This document shows positions 46,882-57,854 of a stretch of 64,000 nucleotides of DNA, one piece after another. Source of the DNA: Inonotus obliquus. Its lineage: Eukaryota; Basidiomycota; Agaricomycetes; Hymenochaetales; Hymenochaetaceae. The stretch spans positions 248,001 to 312,000 of the forward strand of contig JAJHTX010000007.1 of the NCBI GenBank assembly GCA_032164295.1, given 5' to 3'. The notes below the pieces were generated by a model. The model did no database searches, had not been told where the DNA came from, and was given only the letters and a program-made list of their open reading frames with translations. How positions within the stretch are numbered: the first letter of the stretch is position 1; each line of letters opens with the position of its first letter. The translations under genes and the position numbers were made by a program.

Positions 46882-48109
46882 ACGTGTTCTCCGATTGGAT
46901 ACGGATATTGTTTGCCCATGCATCTCCTCGAATGGTTCCTCCTTGGCTGCCAATATCTATTTATCGAGTCGCTGGTGTCCTCGTTTCTCCCTTTTGACTT
47001 CTTTTGGCCTCAGTCTCAAATAACCTCCCTTATGTGTTTAGTATGTACACTTTGTCACCATCAATATTGACTAGGACCCCTGGTGTCCAATAGGTTGTCT
47101 ATTTAACTTGAATGCAGCTTCGTTGTTATTACGTTCCTTATATTTCGTACCGCATGACTCTGAAGGGTGAGGACAGACAGACGAGGACCAGCCAGCTGTT
47201 GCCGCGATGTCGATCCGACATTCGCGATGCTCTGATAAATTCAGCACAAATACTCTATATACCTCATGTAACGGGCGCCGCAAACTACGATTTCGAGCTA
47301 CTTCGCTCTGGACCAACATGAGAAGCGAAGGCAAGTTGCGGCTCAACCTCAACCTCAATCTTACCACTGCGACTCCGAGTCGAGTCTCTCACGACTAGAT
47401 CCGGGGACTCGAACGAGTCCCCAGATAGACGGAGATTAGCCAACCTGACTAATCATCCTGAAATCACTCATCTCTCACTGCGTTTATATGGGCTTCCTCG
47501 TCCTCCGTGACGCTGTCAGAGGCTTAGGTACTTCGACCTCCCCAGAGACCAAGGATAATTGTGTAGCAGAGCAAAAAGAGTAGTGACAGCTATCGTGAGT
47601 CGGAGGGCCAGAATAAAGGCTTGGAACTAGAGTGACGTCACGAGTCCACAGGCTGCCTCCAAGGTCACAAAATCTTGTGTACATCCCACGGGCAGATCCG
47701 TTGTGAGACTGTAAAGGAGCGGGAAGGCGATATCGTCAGTGGCACTGACGAACAGTTCGCAGCCCTCACGTCGTTGGTTGCACGGCATAAAGCTTGACAG
47801 GGTCTGGGGAAAGCTCTCTTGAGACTGAGCACCCATTATCTTCACGTATCGCTCCATTCTTCAGTGATGTATCATCAGTTCTAGTAGCGTTGACCATCTC
47901 TCGAACTCCGTACATCACGGCATTCTCCAGCGATAAATCGCCGTCAACTTGTGTGGTAACGTAATATGATGTCATTCTAAACCGGATTAAGTGCCATTCG
48001 AGTACCACGCCATCGAGGGAATAAGATACGGGTATTCGCATAGGAATCAGTCGAAAAGCAAAGAAAAATCGATCCTCGGTAGAACTCAGTTCAAAGGATC
48101 TCGTGAGAA
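46882..48109. repeat. R4-R5 intergenic array repeat
   Basis: Contains the 3' flank of R4, the conserved frame MTLKGED... ending ELLRSGPT (about 47,153-47,321), and minus-strand membrane-like relic segments (LPVGCTQDFVTLEAACGLVT near 47,635-47,700; AVMYGVREMVNAT near 47,890-47,930). No intact gene. Confidence 0.4.
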
Positions 48110-48400
48110 TCCTGATCCACTGTGAGCCCCTTGAGTATCCCTATCCTCCGCCATATTCAATCACAAGACCGAGACAAGAGGACGAAACGCGTCAGGACCT
48201 GCATGATGGACCGAGGAAGCTTGCAGAGGAACACAGGGCCATATTTCGTGCTGATGAGTTGCCTTTGGTCGACGTCGTCATCGCACTGTGGGCGGTTCGC
48301 GAATACATCATTGAAGTGCGCCGTGGATTCAAGGTATCGAGGTCCCGAATTTATGAAATTAATGGGCTGAATTGTTGGAGAATCGCGATAGCGTGAATAG
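48110..48400 (-). pseudogene. Opposite-strand companion ORF relic (unit R5)
   Basis: Minus-strand remnant of the companion ORF with an internal deletion: the RSIMQVL-like block passes almost directly to the ILKGLTVDQDS-like block near 48,105-48,150. The antisense plus-strand frames at 48,103-48,396 and 60,830-61,384 are open by chance over this relic. Confidence 0.35.
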
Positions 48401-49348
48401 AACGAGCCGCGCGAGTATTGTAGGGGTGGTTAGGACGATTGCGTTGTTGTACAGGATAAGGGACACTACGCTGAAATCTACGGGCGGTACCTACGAGACG
48501 AGGAGTAAAGTGAGGCCGTGAACGCTGCGAGAGCAGAAAGAGTCATCCCCTTCGTTTCAAACTAAAGAGGTAAATTTGCAGCACTGGTGAAGGGTGCGGC
48601 AGAAACGTAGTTTGAAAATGTATCGCACGAGTGATGGGTGCACGGCACATCTGTAACATACCGTTTAGAACGTGTACTGTGTACTTTAGAAATCGAGCGG
48701 TGTTATACTTGCAGTCGATGCAATACCAGGAGCAAATGTCGACGAGCAGGTGCCAGGTTGAGTTGTGTTCAGAATGTCACAATGGTGTAATTTCACACGT
48801 GATGGGGTCACAGTAACGTGGCACAGAGGCGTGCTCATATCTCGGTGAACGAACAGTACTAGTGCCTTCTACTCGAGTCCAAACGCCGTTCATTGAGCAG
48901 GTCAACCAAGTTGAGATAGTATCGCGCTGCATGACCGCACGTACAATCTCACCTTACCTCCTCGGACTCTTGTGGTAAAGAGTTTCTGTTTTGTAGTACA
49001 ACGATGGTGATTCCACCTTTTCTGGTGGAAACTATTGATTGTTTGCATTCACGAAGTCACCAAACCTACAATATTGAAAGGACGATTCTTGCTCGTCACT
49101 CTGATGTCTCCGGGTGGCTCTCGTTGTACCCGCCTCTTCATCTCGACTCTCGCTGACTAGCCAATGGACGGTGTTCTAATCTGAACTAATACAAAGTTGA
49201 AATCTCGGTGCTTGAATGCACAGCGAGCCCAGACGCAACGCACAGGGACCATGACCCGGGAGTATAAACATCATGTCCCTTGTGGCAATCTCAAACCTTT
49301 ACATCCCCATAACCGAAGCTCGGCTTTTCTGCATACTCTGCTTCACAA
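48401..49348 (+). promoter_or_regulatory. R5 upstream region: CACGTG motif and TATA box
   Basis: CACGTGATGGGGTCACAG starts at 48796 (one extra G compared with R1 and R2), 553 bases before the R5 ATG. TATAAAC is at 49263-49269. No gene is visible in this stretch. Confidence 0.5.
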
Positions 49349-50629
49349 ATGACCCTTGCTACTAGATCGGATGTCGAGCCTATTGATCCCAGTCAACTCC
49401 CTTCATTTGTGAGGGAAGATGTCATAAACTTGTACTTTGGTGTAGCTATCCTTAGCGTCCTTGTCTATGATACGCGTGAGCATGTACCCCAGCAATTTCC
49501 AAAAAAAACACTGACAGCTGCAAAAGTAATCACGTTGGATAAAGAGGTATCAAAATCTTCTAGTCATCTTTTGGATTGTGAAGAAATAACTGTCCGACAA
49601 TCTAGGCAAGGTACTTCTGGGTACGTCTACCAATCTTCTGTCATTGTCCAAGGGGCACACTGACCGTTGGGCTGATACAGAGAATTCCGAGAAGACCCGT
49701 CGACTTTGTATATTTTATGGCAGGTGTCAGCCTTTGTAAATACGAAATGGCGCTAAAGAACATACCAGAATCGCTACATCGGAATATTCGGTGCTATTTC
49801 TAATCTCTATTGTAAGTTGGTTGATTTACTGGTCACTGCAGTAAGACTGAATCGGAATACGCAAGGGGGATCGTTTTCCGCATCACTTCCCTTGTGAGTT
49901 CGACGGTAGAAAGTTGTTTGACCGCTAATCAATTCAGACTAGGTGTATGTCATCAAACCTCATCGGCTCAGATGTGAGAAGAATGACGTAATTCAGGTAA
50001 TTTTGCTGATTGGACTTTCAATATGTCCAGTGAGTACTGTCACGCGCTCTGAAACTTATGGCTCACCGTTGACCAGACTGGATAACCATCATTTCAATCG
50101 ACTGTAAGCATTTCAAGGCCCATTTCACTTGCTCATGTTCACACTCCGAATAGACATCCTAATGATTCGCGTACTTGCGCTGTACTCGCAGGGTAGGATC
50201 CATATGCTTGCGATGCGCCATGCTTACACAGAACAGATATGACATTGGCCCTTTTATTGAAAGCGTTGCTGGTGTTGGAGGCCATGTCTAAACTAGGATT
50301 GGTGATTTACTTGAATATAGATGAACACAGTATGTCATATGTTTATTGGTTTGAACAGAGTATCTTACCTTGCTTTCAGTTGCAGTTGGTGGGTTCGAAA
50401 CTATGACATTCTGTGGTAGTGACAACATTCTTCCATGGCAGCTTGGGATGGTCGACTGGTGAGCGATTCAGAGAAATCTGAGCAAGCACTCATCTCGATT
50501 TAGGCTCATCCCACTGGTGTACGGAATGATTCTCATGGTGCTGGCACTTTACAAGGCCGCAGATTACTGGAGGATGTCCTTCGGATTTAAGGGGTTCACG
50601 CTTGTGAAGGTTCTCATACAGGACCAAGT

Positions 50630-52210
50630 TGAAAGGATTGTGCTGAAATTTTGATTCGATTAGGAACGTCGATCGAAACTACCCCGGATGGGACCGGTTA
50701 ATTTCACTGGCCGGAGACGATCAGGATCGACAGCGAGAAGCGGAGAACACGCGAATCTAATACAATCCGAAGCCGACGATCAAGAAGCATCGGCTAGCAA
50801 CGCTAATCCCGACGATCACACTAAACCTTCGCAAACGATGCAGCAAGTACAGCAACCTCCAACGGCTTGCTATAAATGCAGAAGAGTGCGACAGATCATC
50901 GAAGACCTACACAAGATAATACTACGGGAGGCAACGGGCATGTTGACGTATCATGTGTCCAGCGAACGAGCAACAGCTTATCGAGAATACCACAATCCCC
51001 CGGAGGTCGTTCGAAATCGCACGAGGTCAACAATAGCAATGGATACGGCAATAGGCATGCAACCAAAGACGCACTGGACAATAGTAGGAATCCACGACAT
51101 ATTAGCACTCGAGTGCCCAAGCACATTCGTGGAGATCAGTGCAGACTATGTTACGAACCGCCGCTCACCGATAACAGCGGCATGGGTTGCAAACACACTC
51201 AGGGAACTATGGGCATACTGCAAAGCTATTCGACTACAAGGAGACCTATACCTAGGCTGGAGAATACCTTCGAACGATACTCGACGAAGTGTACGACTAC
51301 TCATCGCCATAGGCACATACGTTAAACCACCTTGGTTTCCCCACGATGATATCCGATGTCGAATCACACTTGACGGCCCCGAACAAGAGTCCCGAGGCGA
51401 CAAGCAAATCACAGCCTTCATAGCCCCAGATGCTATACAACGGAACCCCGACGGAATTCCTTAAAGGCACGAGCAACTGCGGACGAGCGAACTCTAACTA
51501 CGGCGCAGCCATGCAAAACCAATGGCATACGAACACGCATTCAATGACTCACTCACTGACTCACACTATGCACAGGGCGCAGCACAAGGCCGACCCCGAG
51601 CATAGGTTTCAATTCAGTTCAAGTCAAGATGAGTCAACGCCGAGTCATCATCCTGCACAGGGCGCAGTCGATGAGTCAATCCGCAGCAGAACAATGGAAT
51701 TACCAGACGAGTTAGGAAGCTAGAACAACGAATCAGATCGAGAGTAGGAACTACGGAGCGTAGGAAGTGGTCCGTCCACAACATGAGGAAAAGGTATAAA
51801 TAGTTGTAGACTTAGACCGTAGCTCCCCATCTTTCTTTCGATCGTCTTGTACATCGAGTCCTCTTAGGCATCTAGCTTCTAATCTGAAGACCACCTAATC
51901 TGCTTAACCTCTCTTACTCTACGGCGTGGAACGATTGATTAGTCGCCCACCGACTAGAGAAGCTTGCGAACGGCAACCTACCGGTTTAGCTGGGTACTTG
52001 TCCTACTAGCCTGTCAACGAGGTTGAGGCCCGACTTGATCAGTCAAACGTGAGCGTCTGAGGCAACGCTTAGTATACTTGGGAATCTGCCCTGCTTGTGA
52101 AAACCGAGTAGGCTCCGGAAACTCTTAGAAAAGCATCGCCGAACCCGTAACACTGGGGCCGTCCTATTGTGGTTACTGTATAGTCCCTTTAGGGCGAGCG
52201 TTTTCTAACA
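50630..52210 (+). mobile_element. Solo LTR of an LTR retrotransposon (copy 1)
   Basis: A 1,581-bp element starting TGAAAGGATTG and ending TTTTCTAACA (TG...CA ends), flanked by a 5-bp target duplication CAAGT (50625-50629 and 52211-52215). A strong TATA box (TATAAATA, 51795-51802) sits about 1.17 kb from the left end, as expected at a U3/R boundary on the plus strand. No second LTR or internal gag-pol region is attached, so it is a solo LTR left by recombination. It is nearly identical to the copy at 54988-56553. Confidence 0.82.
50688..51464 (+). CDS. 258-codon ORF inside the solo LTR (copy 1)
   Basis: Open frame of 258 residues starting MGPVNFTGRRRSG and ending QRNPDGIP, wholly upstream of the LTR TATA box. 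It has a polar Ser/Gln/Asp-rich N-terminus, a CYKCRR pair of cysteines near residue 62, and a mixed alpha/beta-like C-terminal two-thirds (THWTIVGIHDILALECPSTF, LRELWAYCKAIRLQGDLYLG). I do not recognise the family. An overlapping 149-codon frame is open in both copies too, which weakens the coding argument. It may be an accessory protein carried in U3 or a captured host fragment. Confidence 0.4.
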   Translation: MGPVNFTGRRRSGSTARSGEHANLIQSEADDQEASASNANPDDHTKPSQTMQQVQQPPTACYKCRRVRQIIEDLHKIILREATGMLTYHVSSERATAYREYHNPPEVVRNRTRSTIAMDTAIGMQPKTHWTIVGIHDILALECPSTFVEISADYVTNRRSPITAAWVANTLRELWAYCKAIRLQGDLYLGWRIPSNDTRRSVRLLIAIGTYVKPPWFPHDDIRCRITLDGPEQESRGDKQITAFIAPDAIQRNPDGIP

Positions 52211-52618
52211 CAAGTGATGTATTATGCTCTGTACGTAAGCCTCTTCATTTCCAAGCCCATCATCTGATGCATAAAGTACTTCAAAGCGTAATCGCCTGCT
52301 CTGTGTTTGCCATTCTACAGTTCAGAGTATGGGTTTCGGACGTCTTCCTGTCCGATGTGCTGGCCAGCCTTGCAAGCCCTGCACTTCTCAGCGCTCTTGG
52401 CAGTCAAATGTTGTTCAACCTGAAGGAGGCTGGAGAGCGAGGTGAGAACGAAGGTACGAGTTACAGAAGTCCAACTAGTACGATGAGCGAGATGGATTTC
52501 GCCGAGCCTGCCAACTCGCAAAGGTACGTTCTTCATTTGAATTTCTAATATGCAGAATATCTAATCAATGTTTAGAGAAAGTGGGACGGAGAGTGGTGGA
52601 AGCGCGGAAAATGCTTAA

Positions 52619-53512
52619 CGATGTCCGCCAACTGGATATGGATATCCCAGCCGTTGTTTATCCATGCATCTTGTCGGATGCCTCCTGCTTGGCTGCCGAT
52701 ATGTATTTATCGAGGCCCCGGTGTCCTCGTTTCTCCCCTTTGTCTTTCTTTTGGCCTCAGTCTCGAATATCGTCACTTATGTATTTTGTATGTACAGTAC
52801 ACTTTGTCGCCATTAATATTGAGAACGATTCCTAGGGCCCAGATGGTTTGTCTATTTTATTTTGAATACAGCTTCGTTGTAATATCGTACCGCATGACTC
52901 CGAAGGGTGAGGACAGATGGGCGAATACTAGCTGCCCGTTGCTGCGATGTCGATCCGGCATTCGCGATGCTCTGATAAATTCAGCACAAATACTCTATAT
53001 ACCTCAGGCAACGGGCGCCGCAAACTACAATATTGAGCTACTTCGCTCTGGACCAACATGAGAAGCTAATTCAAATTGCGGCTCAACCTCAACCTTACCA
53101 CTGCAACTCCGAGTCGAGTCTCTCGCGATTAGATACGGGAACTCGAATGAGTCCCCAGATAGATGGATCTAGAAAGAAATTAGCCAACCTGAATAATCGT
53201 CTTGAAATCACACTTCTCTCACTGCGTTTATATGGGCTTTCTTCTTCCTCCGTGACGCTGTCAGAGGCTTGTGTATCTTGATCACCCCAGAGACCAAGGA
53301 GAACTGTGTAGCAGAGCGAAAAGAGTAGTGACAGTTGCCGTGCGCCGGAGAGCCAGAACACCGAGCGACGTCACGAGTCCGCAGTACATCCCATAGATAG
53401 GTAAACCATAAAGAGTCATCAGTGGCGTTGACCATCAGTTCCCGCACGTACATCATTGCCAACGAATTGTTAACGTAATATGATGTCATTCTGAACTGGA
53501 CTAAGTACCATT
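52619..53512. repeat. R5 3' flank, duplicate of the R2 3' flank
   Basis: From about 52,790 this is almost identical to 39,440-40,160, including the conserved frame ending IELLRSGPT (to about 53,061) and the minus-strand membrane-like relic (53,095-53,534). It ends with the target site AGTACCATT (53504-53512) used by the Mutator-like element. Confidence 0.65.
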
Positions 53513-54558
53513 GGGGAGTGGCAATCCGCGTCAAAAAAGTGTCCTGTGATTTTTTCGTTCGGAGCTTGAATAATTACTTTATATGTATCATAACGACGAT
53601 CCTTTTTTACCGCCGTACCTTTCATATTGTCCCTGTCTGCTGCTGAGGATATCATGTCGTTCTACTCATAAATAAGCATCAAAACAGTCCATACATATTT
53701 ATTGAACTGAGTATCCAACACAACTAATGAATAATCAGTAATACTGGCAATTTTTACTGCTGGTTTTCGTCACCAATAAACCTATGAGCTGCATATAGTG
53801 CAGAAATACGTTGAGTATTGTTAAAAACATGCATATATTCAGCACTTCTAGACACACGTACTATTGGTATACTATTACTGAAGCTTTAAAGTCTACCCAA
53901 CCGATCTTTTACCTCATCTAATGTCATTGTATGCACTTCTCTCAGCGGTACATCTCTTGAATAAACAGGCCTCCATTGGCCTATATTGCATCTCCTCCTC
54001 TTATCTACATAATAAGAGCTGTACCTACCTCCTATGAAAGTAAAATGAGTGACTACACACAGTTGAGAATTGTTCTATCTCTTTCTTGTTCAATTTGGTC
54101 AATCTGGCAATGTTTTTCGAGGCGTTCTCATCAGGTCACGTGCTCGCTTTATTCCTTTTTTGTTAGTACTTCTGCATATCTTCCTGCTTCTTCTCCTCAG
54201 CAACAACTTGAAGAATCACTCAACTCAATGCATGGTGAGTATTTTTCCATGTCTATCTTCAATTTCTTCAAAAAAAATTTTGAAGAAGTTGCCTAGTTCC
54301 TAAGATATGAGCCGAGATACCACCATATCTCAATAGACTTTTGTAGAAACTTTATTTTTTTTACATAGATACATTTTATGATACTAACTACATGAAATGT
54401 ACAGTTTCTTTTGGCCATTATTGCATTGTGGATGGAGGTTAGTCAAGTCGAATGCATCTCTCAAAATCCGGTCATCGCTTATGCATAACCGAGCTCCGGC
54501 AGGACGCGGCATGGGTCGTGGGAACAGGACACTTTCTTGATGCGGATTGCCACTCCCC
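53513..54558. mobile_element. Mutator-like non-autonomous DNA transposon
   Basis: A 1,046-bp element. Its ends are a 35-bp terminal inverted repeat starting GGGGAGTGGCAATCCGC, with two mismatches between the ends. It is flanked by a 9-bp direct repeat AGTACCATT (53504-53512 and 54559-54567). The R2-R3 interval carries the same flanks with a single AGTACCATT, an empty site. A 9-bp duplication with TIRs this long suits Mutator-like elements. The interior is AT-rich with no transposase that I recognise, so it is non-autonomous; the short plus frame at 53,976-54,296 has no signature. Confidence 0.75.
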
Positions 54559-54987
54559 AGTACCATTCGAGTACCGCGCCGTCGAGAAGAAGCTAGGTAC
54601 AGTAGGACCCCTGATAATGCTAATCAATGCCTCCCTCCGAGATTGGGGGTCGTTATCTGGATTTTTCCAGGCGCTTCGCGCCCATTTTATCCGGAAAATG
54701 ATAGGCATAACCAGTCTCAAGCCCAATTTTGTCCGGATTTGGGTGGAGGCCTCAAAAAGGGGGTTTTTTTATTCAGATTTAGCTGTATTTAGTAGATATT
54801 TGAAACTTAAATCGATTTTCTGCCTCAAAACCATGCAGAGGCAGTGGGAAACAACAAAAACATCATTTTCTCTACCTAAACTCTATCATAACACCTTCAA
54901 TTACATTCTGGTAGTGTTGAACATTCCAATGTACTGCACAACACCTTCTACTACAATGAAATACTTTACCTATATACAGAAAACATG

Positions 54988-56553
54988 TGAAAGGATTGTG
55001 CTGAAATTTTGATTCAATTAGGAACGTCGATCGAAACTACCCCGGATGGGACCGGTTAATTTCACTGGCCGGAGACGATCAGGATCGACAGCGAGAAGCG
55101 AAGAACACGCACGGCTAATACAATCCGAAGCCGACGATCAAGAAGCATCGGCTAGCAACGCTAATCCCAACGATCACACTAAACCTTCGCAAACGATGCA
55201 GCAAGTACAGCAACCTCCAACGGCTTGCTATAAATGCAGAAGAGTGCGACAGATCATCGAAGACCTACACAAGATAATACTACGGGAGGCAACGGGCATG
55301 TTGACATATCATGTGTCCAGCGAACGAGCAACAGCTTATCGAGAATACCACAATCCCCCGGAGGTCGTTCGAAATCGCACGAGGTCAACAATAGCAATGG
55401 ATACGGCAATAGGCATGCAACCAAAGACGCACTGGACAATAGTAGGAATCCACGACATATTAGCACTCGAGTGCCCAAGCACATTCGTGGAGATCAGTGC
55501 AGACTATGTTACAAACCGCCGCTCACCGATAACAGCGGCATGGGTTGCAAACACACTCAGGGAACTATGGGCATACTGCAAAGCTATTCGACTACAAGGA
55601 GACCTATACCTAGGCTGGAGAATACCTTCGAACGATACTCGACGAAGTGTACAGCTACTCATCGCCATAGGCACATACGTTAAACCACCTTGGTTTCCCC
55701 ACGATGATATCCGATGTCGAATCACACTTGACGGCCCCGAACAAGAGTCCCGAGGCGACAAGCAAATCACAGCCTTCATAGCCCCAGATGCTATACAACG
55801 GAACCCCGACGGAATTCCTTAAATGCACGAGCAACTGCGGACGAGCGAACTCTAACTACGGCGCAGCCATGCAAAACCAATGGCATACGAACACGCATTC
55901 AATGACTCACTCACTGACTCACTCTATGCACAGGGCGCAGCACAAGGCCGACCCCGAGCATAGGTTTCAATTCAGTTCAAGTCAAGATGAGTCAACGCCG
56001 AGTCATCATCCTGCACAGGGCGCAGTCGATGAGTCAATCCGCAGCAGAACAATGGAATTACCAGACGAGTTTGGAAGCTAGAACAACGAATCAGATCGAG
56101 AGTAGGAACTACGGAGCGTAGGAAGTGGTCCGTCCACAACATGAGGAAAAGGTATAAATAGTTGTAGACTTAGACCGTAGCTCCCCATCTTTCTTTCGAT
56201 CGTCTTGTACATCGAGTCCTCTTAGGCATCTAGCTTCCAATCTGAAGACCACCTAATCTGCTTAACCTCTCTTACTCTACGGCGTGGAACGATTGATTAG
56301 TCGTCCACCGACTAGGGAAGCTTACGAACGGCAGTCAACACTGTCCTACTAGTCTGTCAACGAGGTTGAGGCCCGACTTGATTAGCTAAACGAAAACGTC
56401 CGAGGCAACGCTTTGATACTTGGGAATCTGCCCTGCTTGTGAAAACCGAGTAGGCTCCGGAAACTCTTAGAAAAGCATCGCCGAACCCGTAACACTGGTC
56501 TCAGTCCTACTGTGGTTACTGTATAGTCCCTTTAGGGCGAGCGTTTTCTAACA
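54988..56553 (+). mobile_element. Solo LTR of an LTR retrotransposon (copy 2, nested)
   Basis: A 1,566-bp copy with the same TGAAAGG start and TCTAACA end as copy 1, flanked by a different 5-bp duplication ACATG (54983-54987 and 56554-56558), so it is an independent insertion inside the hAT-like element. TATAAATA is at 56153-56160. Differences from copy 1 are few. They include a short deletion near 56,335 in the region after the TATA box. Confidence 0.82.
55046..55822 (+). CDS. 258-codon ORF inside the solo LTR (copy 2)
   Basis: Same length and frame as 50688-51464. I see about five amino-acid differences (for example Gly/Glu and Asn/Arg near residues 19-22, Asp/Asn near 41, Arg/Gln near 202) and only about two silent ones in the stretches compared. 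Most changes replace amino acids, so there is no visible sign of purifying selection between these copies, although numbers are too small to decide. No recognised domain. Confidence 0.4.
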   Translation: MGPVNFTGRRRSGSTARSEEHARLIQSEADDQEASASNANPNDHTKPSQTMQQVQQPPTACYKCRRVRQIIEDLHKIILREATGMLTYHVSSERATAYREYHNPPEVVRNRTRSTIAMDTAIGMQPKTHWTIVGIHDILALECPSTFVEISADYVTNRRSPITAAWVANTLRELWAYCKAIRLQGDLYLGWRIPSNDTRRSVQLLIAIGTYVKPPWFPHDDIRCRITLDGPEQESRGDKQITAFIAPDAIQRNPDGIP

Positions 56554-56849
56554 ACATGTCCCACAGTACTGCCAGTCATTGCTATATTTGGTTACCAGAA
56601 AGCACATGAGCAGTCCGGACTAGTCCCCAGAGGGCAGGGACGATCGGCAGTCCCCGGTTATCTGGATTCATGGAGGCCTGTGTCACTTCAGCTGGAAATT
56701 TAGCCGGACCCTGGCGGAGGCCTTGGCCCGATTTTTGGTCCAAATTATCCAGAAAATGGTAGGCATGAAGGGCCAAAATTGCAAATTTTTATCCGGATTC
56801 GGCAGAGGGATCAATTGGCATTATCAGGGGTTCTGGTACAGTTTGTTAC

Positions 56850-57100
56850 AAATCAGTTCAAAGGGTCTCGTGAGAATCTTGATCCACCAGCCCTCCACAA
56901 ATCATCCCTGCGGACTGCCCCAGCTTGTAGGACCATATTTCGTGGTTATGAGTTGACTTTGTTGACGTCGTCATCGCACCGTGGGCGGTTCGCAAATACA
57001 GCATTGAAGAGCACCGTGGATTCAAGAATATCGAGGTGTTGAATGCATGGAATGAGTGGGCCGGATTGTTGGAGAAGTGTGATAGCGTGTATGGTAAAGT
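56850..57100 (-). pseudogene. Opposite-strand companion ORF relic (unit R6)
   Basis: Near-identical to the relic at 40,220-40,480: the minus-strand frame FTIHAITLLQQSGPLIPCI continues to VLFNAVFANRPRCDDDVNK and then stops. It resumes directly to the right of the hAT-like element, as in the R2-R3 interval. Confidence 0.4.
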
Positions 57101-57854
57101 TGAATGAGCCTCGTGAGTGGTTAGGACGATTGCGAGTCAGAAATGGTAGCTTAGCACAATGAAACTGTATTGTAGGATAGGAGTGACGGGCACATGGCAA
57201 ATCTGTGACATACCATGTAGAAATTGAGCGGTGTCACATTTGCAGCAGTGGAGAAGGGAAGTACTTTGTCACATTGGTGTAATTGCACATGTGATGGGTC
57301 ACAGTAACGCAATTGGTGGTCGTTACGTTACCCTCCGCTACGTTCGTATCTCGGTGAACAGTGCCTTCTGCTCCAGGCAATGTGCTATTCATCGAGCGTC
57401 GCATGCAAGTCGAGGTGACATCGCTCTGTATTATCGCGTGTGCCCTCTCATCTTACTTCCCCAGATTCTTGTGGTGAAAAGTTTCTGTTTCGTAGTACAA
57501 CAATGGTGATTCCAACTCTTCTGGTGGAAATTGCTCATCGTTTGCGTCTACAAAGTCGCCAAGCCTAAAATCCTGAAACTATGGCTCTTGTTCGTCACTC
57601 TGTTGTCTCCGGGTGGCGCTCGATGTACCTAACTCTTCATCTCGACTCGTACCGCTGACTGGACAATGGTCAGAGTTCGTGCGTGTTCCGATCTGAAGCA
57701 GTAGAAACCATCATGCCCGGATGTACCCATCGCGAAGCAAGATACGGAGTACGGGAGATATGAAAGGGTGACATACAAATACCGTGTACTATATAATCTG
57801 AAATCTCGACCCCGTAACCCGAGCTCACTCTCACTGCATACCTTTGCTTAAGGG
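57101..57854 (+). promoter_or_regulatory. R6 upstream region: variant CATGTG motif and TATA box
   Basis: CATGTGATGGGTCACAGTAA starts at 57288, 567 bases before the R6 ATG (same variant as upstream of R3). TATATAA is at about 57790-57796. Confidence 0.5.

Larger units (their letters stand above)
49349..52618 (+). pseudogene. DUF6533 gene R5 disrupted by a solo LTR
   Basis: The ATG at 49349 opens MTLATRSDVEPIDPSQLPSF. Exons continue normally to the large LYKAADYWRMSFGFKG exon, where the codons for IQDQV are cut by a 1,581-bp solo LTR (50630-52210) flanked by CAAGT. The gene resumes exactly at 52211 with the codons for QVMYYAL and runs through RMLFNLKEAGERGENEG-type sequence (here with SQMLFNL) to TAA at 52616-52618. 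Apart from the insertion and a GC-type donor after VDFVYFM, all exons look intact, so the disruption is recent. The LTR brings in-frame stops, so a full-length protein is unlikely unless the whole insert is removed. Confidence 0.85.
54604..56834. mobile_element. hAT-like non-autonomous element containing a nested solo LTR
   Basis: The outer ends are inverted: AGGACCCCTGATAATGC on the left and the complement of AGAACCCCTGATAATGC on the right. The flanks are an 8-bp direct repeat GGTACAGT (54596-54603 and 56835-56842), the size made by hAT elements. Without the nested LTR it would be about 660 bp. Subterminal blocks containing TTATCCGGAAAATG-like and CCGGATT motifs occur near both ends. No transposase frame. 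Confidence 0.65.

Noticed and set aside
50630..56553. One full LTR retrotransposon with 1.57-kb direct LTRs and a 2.8-kb internal region
   Set aside because: Each LTR has its own, different 5-bp duplication (CAAGT and ACATG), and the DNA between them is the rest of gene R5, its 3' flank and two other transposons, with no gag-pol.
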